Below, one piece after another: positions 56,901 through 64,000 of a stretch of 64,000 bases of DNA. Made by a program: the position numbers and the translations under genes. The stretch spans positions 1 through 64,000 of the forward strand of contig NZ_JQGC01000013.1 of the NCBI RefSeq assembly GCF_000743575.1, given 5' to 3'. Every line of letters begins with the position of its first letter. The stretch's first letter is position 1. Under the pieces are notes generated by a model. It searched no databases. It saw nothing but the letters and a program-made list of their open reading frames with translations, and was not told the origin of the DNA. Origin of the DNA: Devosia riboflavina. GTDB lineage: Bacteria; Pseudomonadota; Alphaproteobacteria; Rhizobiales; Devosiaceae.

Positions 56901-56920
56901 TTCTTTTCCTGTCGTGTCAT
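53915..56920 (-). CDS. sucA: 2-oxoglutarate dehydrogenase E1
   Basis: A 1001-residue thiamine-diphosphate-dependent decarboxylating subunit of usual length. The N-terminal FLYGGNADYIEQLYSRYK arm is followed by VLGMAHRGRLNVL, the ThDP motif HGDAAFAGQGVI through NNQIGFTT, and C-terminal MLLPHGYEGQGPEHSS. It feeds succinyl groups to SucB and thence to SucCD. Second part of the mdh-sucCDAB cluster. Confidence 0.97.
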   Translation of the reverse strand: MTRQEKNDTFLLTSFLYGGNADYIEQLYSRYKTDPNSVDSTWSSFFSRLDDSDGIAEKNAAGPSWGRKDWPQSASGDLVSALDGNWGEVAIKAEKATAKKAAAEGKPAPTAGDVLQATRDSIRAIMMIRAYRMRGHLHADLDPLKMKADEPAPELDPRSYGFTDADFSRKIFIDNYLGLEYATIPEMLAILERTYCGTVGIEFMHISDPEAKQWIQERIEGPDKEITFTAEGKKAILNKLVEAEGFEKFLDVKYTGTKRFGLDGSEAAIPALEQIIKRGGALGIKDVVLGMAHRGRLNVLTQVLQKPHRALFHEFKGGAFYPDDVEGSGDVKYHLGASSDREFDGNKVHLSLTANPSHLEIVDPVVLGKSRAKQDQHISPDGKLVNIATDGKPDRSMVLPLLIHGDAAFAGQGVIAECLGLSGLKGHRTGGSIHLVINNQIGFTTSPMYSRSSPYPTDVAKMIEAPVLHVNGDDPEAVVFAAKVAVEYRQKFAKPVVIDMFCYRRFGHNEGDEPSFTQPLMYSKIRSHKTTLELYSEKLVSEGVLSADDVEKLKADWRAKLETEFEAGQDYRPNKADWLDGAWKNFKPAADDGARRGETGVALDKLIQIGTKLTQVPADLNVHRTVKRFLDNRLGAIESGEGIDWATAEALAFGTLVTEGHPVRLSGQDCERGTFSQRHSVLNDQQVENKSYTPLNNLDPENQARYEVINSMLSEEAVLGFEYGYSLSEPRALTLWEAQFGDFVNGAQVVIDQFISSGERKWFRMSGLVMLLPHGYEGQGPEHSSARPERFLQLCAEDNMQVANCTTPANYFHILRRQLKRDFRKPLILMTPKSLLRHKRAVSGLVELGPDSVFHRLLWDDAEAPGLPKTTIKLASDDKIRRVVLCTGKVYYDLLEDREKKGLDDVYLLRVEQLYPFPAKALLDELSRFPNAEVVWCQEEPKNMGAWAFIQPYVEWVFDQMGREYQRVRYVGRPAAASPATGLMRTHLAQLQAFLDEAFAK

Positions 56921-57162
56921 CGCTTTTTGTGCAGGACCTTGCGTCCTGCCATCCTTCTCAACAAACCGGCGGAGAGCCGGCTCTAAATGCGGCCGCCCAA
57001 AGTGGGGGAATATTGACCGCTTTTCCTTTGTATCTTGTTAAGACTTGCGGCGCCCGTGGGAGGCGCCGCGGCTCACACTACAATTTTTCTCGTCCACAAG
57101 CAGGCTTAACACCGAACCGTGACTGAAGCGCGACCGACATTGGTCGAAGACCGCTGCCACGT

Positions 57163-57289
57163 CCTCGTGGTTCGAGGGGCGCTACGCGCCCACCTCACCA
57201 TGAGGACTACTCAAAACGCCTTGCACCAGTAGCCCTCATGGTGAGGTGCGAAAGTCTCGCGAGCCTCGAACCACGAGGGCGTGGCACAA
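57163..57289. repeat. Dispersed palindromic repeat, diverged family A
   Basis: Left arm GCCACGTCCTCGTGGTTCGA then CACCTCACCATGAGGACTAC; right arm AGTAGCCCTCATGGTGAGGT to CGAACCACGAGGGCGTGGCAC. It occupies much of the 369-bp sucD-sucA gap (56921-57289). The remainder holds a GCGGCG/CGCCGC hairpin (about 57046-57069) and presumably the sucA promoter, with no gene. Confidence 0.85.
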
Positions 57290-58198
57290 TTAGCCCTTGA
57301 GGACTTCAGCCAGGGTCTTGCCGATACGGGCCGGGGAGCTCGACACCTTGATGCCGGCAGCTTCCATGGCCGCGATCTTTTCTTCAGCGCCACCCTTACC
57401 GCCCGAAATTACGGCGCCAGCATGGCCCATGGTGCGGCCAGCGGGAGCGGTACGGCCAGCGATGAAACCAGCCATCGGCTTCTTGCGGCCGCGCTTGGCT
57501 TCGTCGATCAGGAACTGCGCGGCTTCTTCTTCAGCAGAGCCGCCGATTTCGCCGATCATGATGATCGACTTGGTGGCTTCGTCAGCGAGAAACATTTCGA
57601 GCATATCAATGAATTCGGTGCCCTTGACCGGGTCGCCGCCGATGCCGACGGCCGTGGTCTGGCCGAGGCCTTCATTGGTGGTCTGGAACACTGCTTCATA
57701 GGTAAGCGTGCCCGAGCGCGAAACAATACCCACCGAACCCTTGGAGAAGATCGAGCCCGGCATAATGCCGATCTTGCATTCTTCCGGGGTCAGGACGCCG
57801 GGGCAGTTCGGCCCGATGAGGCGCGACTTGCTCTTTTCGAGCTTTGCCTTGACGCGGACCATGTCCATGACCGGCACGCCTTCGGTGATGCAGACGATGA
57901 GCGGGATTTCCGCATCGATTGCTTCTTCGATGGCAGCAGCAGCGCCCGGAGGCGGAACATAGATGACCGAGGCATTGGCGCCGGTCTTTTCGCGGCCTTC
58001 GGCAACCGAAGCGAACACCGGCAGCGAGGCCGAGCCATCAAGGCCCGAGGTCCAGGTTTCGCCGGCCTTCTTGGGGTTCACGCCACCAACCATCTTGGTG
58101 CCGTAGTAGTTCAGAGCCTGTTCGGTGTGAAAGGTACCGGTCTTGCCGGTAAGGCCCTGCACGAGAACCTTGGTGTCTTTGTTGACGAGAATAGACAT
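57290..58198 (-). CDS. sucD: Succinate-CoA ligase alpha subunit
   Basis: A 302-residue CoA-binding subunit. CoA site [18 protein letters not shown], phospho-histidine in [13 protein letters not shown], and [19 protein letters not shown] all match. 24 bp after sucC in the same operon. Confidence 0.96.
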   Translation of the reverse strand: MSILVNKDTKVLVQGLTGKTGTFHTEQALNYYGTKMVGGVNPKKAGETWTSGLDGSASLPVFASVAEGREKTGANASVIYVPPPGAAAAIEEAIDAEIPLIVCITEGVPVMDMVRVKAKLEKSKSRLIGPNCPGVLTPEECKIGIMPGSIFSKGSVGIVSRSGTLTYEAVFQTTNEGLGQTTAVGIGGDPVKGTEFIDMLEMFLADEATKSIIMIGEIGGSAEEEAAQFLIDEAKRGRKKPMAGFIAGRTAPAGRTMGHAGAVISGGKGGAEEKIAAMEAAGIKVSSSPARIGKTLAEVLKG

Positions 58199-58222
58199 TG
58201 GTTTTTCTCTTCTGCAGTGCGC

Positions 58223-59422
58223 TTAGGCGGCTTTGGCGACGGCGGCGACGATCTTCTGCGCAGCGTCGTCGAGGTCATCGGCGGAAATCACGTCGAGGCC
58301 CGAATTGTCGAGGATGGCTTTGCCTTCCCTAACATTGGTGCCTTCGAGGCGAACCACCAGCGGCACCTTCAGGCCGACTTCCTTGACTGCAGCGATCACG
58401 CCTTCGGCGATGACGTCGCAGCGCATGATGCCGCCGAAGATGTTGACCAGGATCCCCTTCACGGCCGGATCGGCAGTGATGATCTTGAATGCAGCGGTCA
58501 CCTTCTCCTTGGAGGCGCCGCCACCAACGTCGAGGAAGTTCGCGGGCTCGGCGCCATAGAGCTTGATGATGTCCATGGTGGACATGGCAAGGCCCGCGCC
58601 ATTGACCATGCAGCCGATATTGCCATCGAGGGCAACGTAGGCGAGGTCATACTTGGAGGCTTCGATTTCCTTGGCGTCTTCTTCCGAGAGATCGCGAAGG
58701 GGCTTGAGCTCTTCGTGACGGAAGGAAGCGTTGTTGTCGAACGAGACCTTGGCGTCGAGAACACGCAGGCGACCGTTTTCCATGACGATCAGCGGGTTCA
58801 CTTCGAGGAGGCTCATATCCTTCTCGGTGAAGGCCTTGTAGAGGATCGGGAACAGGTGTTCACCGTCCACGGCGGCCGTGCCGTCGAGCTTCAGCGCGCT
58901 GTTGATCTTGGCGATATCGGCAGCGGTGACGCCGGCGACCGGATCGATACCGACAGTGATGATCTTTTCCGGCGTGTCATGAGCAACGGCTTCGATGTCC
59001 ATGCCGCCTTCAGTCGAAACGACGAAGGACACCTTGGACGTCGCGCGATCGACCAGCAGCGAGCAGTAGAGTTCGCGGGCGATATCGGCGCCGTCTTCGA
59101 TATAGAGGCGGTTGACCTGCTTGCCGGCTTCGCCGGTCTGCTTGGTCACGAGCGTATTGCCCAGCATTTCCTTGGCGTTCTTGACCACGTCCTCAACGGA
59201 CTTGGCCAGACGCACGCCGCCCTTGGCATCGGGACCGAGTTCCTTGAACTTGCCCTTGCCGCGACCGCCGGCATGGATCTGGCTCTTGACCACATAGAGC
59301 GGGCCGGGCAGCGACTTGGCTGCAGCTTCAGCTTCGTCGGCCGAGAAAATGGCGACGCCAGCAGCAACGGGCGCGCCATATTCCTTCAGCAGCGCCTTGG
59401 CCTGATGTTCATGGATGTTCAT
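58223..59422 (-). CDS. sucC: Succinate-CoA ligase beta subunit
   Basis: A 399-residue ATP-grasp subunit: [16 protein letters not shown] start, [16 protein letters not shown] nucleotide loop, [12 protein letters not shown] and [15 protein letters not shown]. Makes succinate and ATP from succinyl-CoA with SucD. Second gene of the mdh-sucC-sucD unit. Confidence 0.96.
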   Translation of the reverse strand: MNIHEHQAKALLKEYGAPVAAGVAIFSADEAEAAAKSLPGPLYVVKSQIHAGGRGKGKFKELGPDAKGGVRLAKSVEDVVKNAKEMLGNTLVTKQTGEAGKQVNRLYIEDGADIARELYCSLLVDRATSKVSFVVSTEGGMDIEAVAHDTPEKIITVGIDPVAGVTAADIAKINSALKLDGTAAVDGEHLFPILYKAFTEKDMSLLEVNPLIVMENGRLRVLDAKVSFDNNASFRHEELKPLRDLSEEDAKEIEASKYDLAYVALDGNIGCMVNGAGLAMSTMDIIKLYGAEPANFLDVGGGASKEKVTAAFKIITADPAVKGILVNIFGGIMRCDVIAEGVIAAVKEVGLKVPLVVRLEGTNVREGKAILDNSGLDVISADDLDDAAQKIVAAVAKAA

Positions 59423-59483
59423 TGAATTCCCCTTGGGTGGGCAGAGATGATCCGGCCAATTCCAGAGACCGGAAAAGGGAGAA

Positions 59484-59505
59484 GCCGCTGGGGCTGCCAG
59501 CGGCT
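59484..59505 (-). terminator. Hairpin between mdh and sucC
   Basis: GCCGCTGG pairs with CCAGCGGC with a short loop, after the mdh stop codon. On the minus strand only a mixed pyrimidine run follows, so attenuation or mRNA-end stabilisation is more likely than full termination. Confidence 0.5.
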
Positions 59506-59515
59506 TTTCTTAGTC

Positions 59516-60484
<969 letters not shown>

Positions 60485-60637
60485 TCATCCCGGACTGCGT
60501 TGATTTCGGGCACGTCTTAACCCTCCCGGGCAAGAGGGGCAAGTGAACCCTTCGTCGTAAAGGCGCAAATCGCCTTGCCGATGAGCGATGGGGGTATGCC
60601 AAACCGGCATGCTGGGTGACCAAGCCTACAGCGTCAC

Positions 60638-60690
60638 TATTTTATGTAACTACATATTTTCTTGACGCCTGTATTTTATGTCATTACAAA
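60638..60690 (+). promoter_or_regulatory. brnTA promoter with two operator-like repeats
   Basis: TTGACG (60662-60667) and TACAAA (60685-60690) are 17 bp apart, a good sigma-70 promoter. Two related copies, TATTTTATGTAACTACAT (from 60638) and TATTTTATGTCATTACAA (from 60672), lie 34 bp apart; the first holds ATGTA-AC-TACAT. The promoter spacing puts transcription start at or beside the brnT ATG, so the mRNA may be leaderless. Confidence 0.65.
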
Positions 60691-60696
60691 TAATCC

Positions 60697-60951
60697 ATGC
60701 AGATCACCTGGGATGAGCCCAAACGTCTGAGCAATATCGCCAAGCATGGCTTGGACTTTGCCGACCTCACTTATGAGTTCTTCCTGACCGCCGACGTAAG
60801 GCCCTCCCGAAACGGACGCTTCCTCAATGTAGGGCTGCTCGGGGAGACATTGATGATCGCGGTTATATCTCGCCCGCTCGGATCGGAAGCAATTTCGGTA
60901 ATATCAATGCGACCGGCGAATCCAAAGGAAAGGGATCACGCAAATGGCTAG
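60697..60951 (+). CDS. brnT: BrnT-family toxin
   Basis: An 84-residue DUF497/BrnT ribonuclease-like toxin. Core features: ITWDEPKRLSNIAKHGLDFADL near the start and ISMRPANPKERD near the end, which carry the family's catalytic region. No Shine-Dalgarno sequence precedes the ATG. Overlaps brnA by eight bases; the toxin-first order is usual for brnTA. Confidence 0.9.
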   Translation: MQITWDEPKRLSNIAKHGLDFADLTYEFFLTADVRPSRNGRFLNVGLLGETLMIAVISRPLGSEAISVISMRPANPKERDHANG

Positions 60952-61369
60952 AAAATGGCCCGAGTTTGTCACCAAGGATCTTGGCGACAGCCCCGAAGAC
61001 AACGCCGAAATGCAGCGCCGCTGGGAGCAGTACGACCGCGACATGCGGGCACTGATCGCCGCGGGCGGAGTCCATCAGGACGAAGATGGCTGGTGGGTTG
61101 ATGACGCCACAGGTGAGCTAATCGGCCCTGACCCGGAGATCGAGCGACCGTCCACCGACGAGGAACTGGCGCAATTTCGTCCCTTCACTGAGGTCTTCCC
61201 TGATTTGGCTGAAAGCATCAGACGCGGCCGGGGCCGCCCCCCGCTCGAAAGTCCGAAGCAGCAGGTCACCTTGCGCCTCGATGCAGATGTGCTTGAGCGT
61301 CTGCGCGCATCAGGAAAAGGCTGGCAGGGGCGCGTGAACGACGTGCTGAAAAAGGCAGTCGGCCTTTAG
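60944..61369 (+). CDS. brnA: BrnA-family antitoxin
   Basis: A 141-residue antitoxin. The N-terminal part is charged, followed by a variable toxin-binding stretch, and a ribbon-helix-helix DNA-binding end (ESPKQQVTLRLDADVLERLRASG; WQGRVNDVLKKAV). Such BrnA proteins neutralise BrnT and repress the promoter; the paired repeats at 60638-60690 are the likely targets. It is longer than the typical antitoxin. Confidence 0.86.
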   Translation: MARKWPEFVTKDLGDSPEDNAEMQRRWEQYDRDMRALIAAGGVHQDEDGWWVDDATGELIGPDPEIERPSTDEELAQFRPFTEVFPDLAESIRRGRGRPPLESPKQQVTLRLDADVLERLRASGKGWQGRVNDVLKKAVGL

Positions 61370-61385
61370 CGCCCTCAGAGCGGCT

Positions 61386-62519
61386 CTAAGCCCCCTCCTC
61401 CGCCGGCACGGCATCCCGCAGACCCTTGGCGAGGTACTCTTCGGACTGCATCTCGTTCAGACGCGAAATGGTACGTTGGAATTCAAAGGCGGTCTTGTCG
61501 TCGCGGCCGAGTTGTTCGAGCGGCACTTCGAAACTGGCGGCGAGCTTCACGCCGCGATCGTAGAGGCTGTCGATCAGGAGGATGAAGCGCTTGGCGGCGT
61601 CGGACTTGGTGCGGTCCATCTGCGGAATACCGTCGATGACGAGCGAATCGAAGTGATGCGCGATGCGGACGAAATCCCGCGTGCCGAGCGGCTTTTCGCA
61701 GAGGTCGGAAAAATTGAAACGCGCGGCGCCCATCGATTGCAGCGGCACGGGGATCTGGCGGCCGATGCTCTCCACGACAGCCGGACGGCCCGGCTCGCCG
61801 CCGGTGATCCGCAGCCACAGCTTGTCCATGGTAGCGCGCGTATCGGCGCCAAAGGCATAGACCTGCTGGCCAGCAAATTTCAGCCGGCGATAGTCTTGGC
61901 TTGAGAGCAGTTCGACAACCTCTGTCTCTTCCTTGAGCCGCGCGATGAAGGGCAAAAAGAGCTGACGGTTGAGGCCGTCCTTGTAGAGCTGGTCGGGCAC
62001 GACATTGGAGGTGGCAATCAGGGTGACGCCGCCAGCGAAGAGCTTTTCGAATAGCCGGTCGAGCAGCATGGCATTGGTGATGTCGTGGACGTGGAACTCG
62101 TCAAGACAAAGCACGCGCAGGCCCGACTTCAGGATGGGTTTTGTAACCGCCTCGACCGGATCGGCATCCTCGTTCTTGCCGCGCACCACCTTGCGGAAAG
62201 CAGAAATGCCGGCATGCACTTCGTCCATGAACTCATGGAAATGGACGCGCCGCTTGTGACGCGTCGGCAGGGCGGCGAAGAACAGGTCCATGAGCATGGT
62301 CTTGCCGCGGCCCACCTCGCCCACGAGGTAGAGCCCGCGCACCGATTTGTGCCTGGAGCGCAGACCCAGAAAACTCTTGGGCTTTGTGGCAATGAGATCG
62401 TGCAGCACGCGATCGAAATACGCCGTTGCCTCGAGCTGCGCCGGATCGCTCGTCAGCGCGCCGCGCGCGACAAGGTCGAGATAGGCTTTGTGGACGGGAC
62501 CCTGGAGGGAAGAGGTCAT
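61386..62519 (-). CDS. zapE: AFG1/ZapE-family ATPase
   Basis: A 377-residue P-loop ATPase with Walker A GEVGRGKTM and Walker B VLCLDEFHVHD. ZapE acts on the FtsZ ring in E. coli; AFG1 proteins link to protein quality control. ATG 62519 (MTSSLQGPVHKAYL) is the family start; the longer frame to 62675 runs into repeat sequence. A single gene, convergent with brnA. Confidence 0.9.
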   Translation of the reverse strand: MTSSLQGPVHKAYLDLVARGALTSDPAQLEATAYFDRVLHDLIATKPKSFLGLRSRHKSVRGLYLVGEVGRGKTMLMDLFFAALPTRHKRRVHFHEFMDEVHAGISAFRKVVRGKNEDADPVEAVTKPILKSGLRVLCLDEFHVHDITNAMLLDRLFEKLFAGGVTLIATSNVVPDQLYKDGLNRQLFLPFIARLKEETEVVELLSSQDYRRLKFAGQQVYAFGADTRATMDKLWLRITGGEPGRPAVVESIGRQIPVPLQSMGAARFNFSDLCEKPLGTRDFVRIAHHFDSLVIDGIPQMDRTKSDAAKRFILLIDSLYDRGVKLAASFEVPLEQLGRDDKTAFEFQRTISRLNEMQSEEYLAKGLRDAVPAEEGA

Positions 62520-62591
62520 AGGCAGAGTTCCGATACCAAAGCCACCAAAACGCCATTCCCGCGGACGCGAAAAACTCCGTTGGAAACAGAG

Positions 62592-62614
62592 GCCCCCGCT
62601 TTCGCGGGGGTGAC
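62592..62614. repeat. Partial family-B repeat
   Basis: GCCCCCGCTTTCGCGGGGGT followed by GACA is half of the repeat type at 48732 and 17251. It lies between zapE and the Omp19-like gene. Confidence 0.6.
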
Positions 62615-62650
62615 ATGGTGGGGAGGCTGGACCGCAGGAGGTCAAGAAAA

Positions 62651-62672
62651 GGCCGGTCGCTAAGGACCGGCC
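62651..62672 (-). terminator. Intrinsic terminator of the Omp19-like gene
   Basis: GGCCGGTC-GCTAAG-GACCGGCC, a perfect stem seven bases from the stop codon, followed on the minus strand by TTTTC. Confidence 0.8.
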
Positions 62673-62678
62673 CAAAAA

Positions 62679-63281
62679 TCAACGCGACATCGAGATCGCC
62701 TGGCCGCCGCTCACGGTGCCGATGTAACGGCCGCCCGAGGGAGCGAGGAAGGCCGCGATATTGCCGTTATCATCATAGAGCTGCAACTGGCTGCCAACTT
62801 GCTGCCAGCCGGTAACCGAAGCGATCTGCGGCACAGCACAGCCGGGAGACGAAGCCCGATAGTAGTTCGTACCGGTCTTGGCGGTCATCGGCAGGTTGAG
62901 CTGGCAGGTGCCGGTGCCGGCCGAAACCGTCCACACGCCTTCCGGACCTGTCGAGAAGCCGGTCGCCGGGGCGCCGACATTGACGATCGAGCTATTGGTG
63001 CCGAGCTGGCCGGGGGCGGTCGCCGTGGCCGTGGTCATGGCCGGCGCACCGCCGAGAACCGGCGTGCCCGAGAGACCCGGGGCCGGCGTACCGGTCGCAC
63101 CGATTGCGGGCAACGTGCCCTGCTGCACTGAGGACGACTGCACCGGCTGCAACTGCTGCGGTGCGCGCACGACGTTGAGATCGGCCGTGTTGGACCGAGC
63201 GGTCGACGAACAACCGGCCAGCGCCAGCGCGACGAGGCCCAATCCAATCACGGAGCCGGCTCCGCGCATCCAAACCTTCAT
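62679..63281 (-). CDS. Omp19/Inh-like lipoprotein (metalloprotease-inhibitor fold)
   Basis: A 200-residue lipoprotein. Lipobox LALAGC with acylated C24, a Thr/Pro/Gly-rich linker (about 30-105), and an AprI/Inh beta-barrel domain at the C-terminus (GVWTVSAGTGTCQLNLP; GCAVPQIASVTGWQQVGSQLQLYDDNG). The same layout is seen in Omp19 of Brucella, an outer-membrane lipoprotein with protease-inhibitor activity. Alone in its unit. Confidence 0.83.
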   Translation of the reverse strand: MKVWMRGAGSVIGLGLVALALAGCSSTARSNTADLNVVRAPQQLQPVQSSSVQQGTLPAIGATGTPAPGLSGTPVLGGAPAMTTATATAPGQLGTNSSIVNVGAPATGFSTGPEGVWTVSAGTGTCQLNLPMTAKTGTNYYRASSPGCAVPQIASVTGWQQVGSQLQLYDDNGNIAAFLAPSGGRYIGTVSGGQAISMSR

Positions 63282-63401
63282 TGGTCACTCCTGCCCGAAG
63301 GCTTAAAGGAAATTAACTCATTAGGCGGCTTATTAACCGAAGCTGCCTCTGGGTTCAACGCCCGACCCGCACAGAAAATCTCTCATTCCTTTATGGCAGT
63401 T

Positions 63402-63635
63402 TTAGGTGTTGGGCCCAGTCATGTCTTTCAACAACTCCTGGAACAGAAGCGTTGCATCGGCCGCTTCATCTTCCGGCACATCAATACCCACACCCTCGCG
63501 GCCAAAAAGGTTTGGCACGCCGGGCAGGCCGCCATCGCGCGGCTCGAGCGGATGAAAGCCATGGGCCCTCAAGGCCACGAGAATGATCCGCGCCACGCCT
63601 TCGTCGCGCACCTGGCCAATGGTAACAAAATCCAT
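63402..63635 (-). CDS. DUF2007-like small protein
   Basis: A 77-residue protein (FVTIGQVRDEGVARIILVALRAHG at the start, VGIDVPEDEAADATLLFQELLKD at the end) that resembles DUF2007 signal-transducing-like proteins, with an alternating beta/alpha pattern. Weak similarity by eye; function unknown. An overlapping plus-strand frame lacks a recognisable family. Confidence 0.6.
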   Translation of the reverse strand: MDFVTIGQVRDEGVARIILVALRAHGFHPLEPRDGGLPGVPNLFGREGVGIDVPEDEAADATLLFQELLKDMTGPNT

Positions 63636-63825
63636 ATCCGCTCCTCTTCTCGCTCAATTGTGACCGGCTGACCGCTCGGCGGCAATGCCAATCCATGTTC
63701 AATCGAACGACTCAGCGTGCTTGTGACATTGCAAAAGCGGCGCGCAAATGATGCAGTGCGGCTAAAGCCCCGCAGGCGCAAGGCGATTTGCCTTACGACC
63801 AGAGAGGGCCCGAACAGGGAACGAG

Positions 63826-64000
63826 ATGGGCGCCTATATCATCCGCCGTCTACTGCTGATGATTCCGACGATCTTCGGCATCATGGCCGTTTCCTTTCTC
63901 ATCACCCAGTTCGCCCCCGGCGGCCCCGTGGAGCAGGCGCTGGCCAATATGTCGGGCCAGAATGTCGACCTCAGCGAACGTGTGACGGGCGGCGGCGACG
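63826..64000 (+). CDS. yejB: YejB-type oligopeptide/microcin ABC permease, 5' part
   Basis: The gene runs off the window after 58 codons. It begins MGAYIIRRLLLMIPTIFGIMAVSF, the first membrane helix of dipeptide/oligopeptide permeases, and FAPGGPVEQALANMSGQ is close to the YejB branch. AGGGAACGAG lies before ATG 63826. It is presumably the first visible part of a yejBEF-type operon. Confidence 0.8.
   Translation, partial: MGAYIIRRLLLMIPTIFGIMAVSFLITQFAPGGPVEQALANMSGQNVDLSERVTGGGD

Noticed and set aside
57281..59425. Long plus-strand open frame antisense to sucC and sucD
   Set aside because: High-GC shadow of two certain genes; spans their intergenic gap without a sensible product.
63393..63671. 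A 92-codon plus-strand frame opposite the DUF2007-like gene
   Set aside because: The minus-strand frame has the better beta/alpha pattern and composition; the plus frame looks like its antisense.

Overview
The window is a high-GC alphaproteobacterial chromosome segment with no sign of a plasmid or prophage. The gene set suggests the Hyphomicrobiales, and a Devosia-like genome is the best guess. Supporting features are a complete NepR-EcfG-PhyR general stress response, a ChvE-GguA-GguB sugar uptake operon, the gene order mdh-sucC-sucD-sucA-sucB-lpdA, an Omp19-like lipoprotein, many periplasmic-binding-protein ABC/TRAP systems and dispersed palindromic intergenic repeats. The genus is an inference. 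Family names come from recognising motifs; no search was run.

Layout. 1-2.6 kb: end of a LacI-type regulator, then a sulfotransferase-like protein translationally coupled to a class-IV aminotransferase. 2.8-6.8 kb: an ABC importer operon preceded by three direct repeats with the exact spacing of a PhoB box, which suggests phosphate-starvation control. 7.1-14.3 kb: sulfurtransferase, RND efflux pair, WYL regulator and two VOC proteins. 14.3-19.7 kb: chvE-gguA-gguB and a divergent GntR/FadR regulator with a perfect palindromic operator candidate. 19.8-26.5 kb: three contiguous genes encoding two transglutaminase-like proteins and a circularly permuted ATP-grasp/alpha-E fusion, a conserved set without an established product. 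26.5-33.7 kb: a stress-response island with small membrane proteins, lipid kinase, HisKA_2-type histidine kinase, Crp/Fnr regulator, pseudo-receiver, ecfG, nepR and phyR. Four perfect GGAAC-N16-CGTT promoters lie in this island and a fifth lies at 13.87 kb. 33.7-39.7 kb: YdcF protein, then a polar amino acid ABC importer with a zinc deacylase. 39.9-48.7 kb: hexuronate catabolism (uxuA, kdgF, kduD, kduI, GntR regulator, TRAP importer) with a perfect inverted-repeat operator candidate. 48.8-60.5 kb: TCA-cycle cluster, with four unrelated small genes between sucB and lpdA. 60.6-64 kb: BrnT/BrnA toxin-antitoxin pair with an apparently leaderless promoter, zapE, an Omp19/Inh lipoprotein, a small DUF2007-like protein, and the start of a YejB-type permease.

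How it works together. Uptake operons are paired with local regulators or operators: Pho box with the 2.9 kb importer, GntR palindrome with ggu, inverted repeat with the TRAP/kdu operon. In all four operons with a substrate-binding gene, that gene is followed by a strong hairpin before the next gene, which usually favours higher expression of the binding protein. No tRNA, rRNA, CRISPR array or intact insertion sequence was seen.
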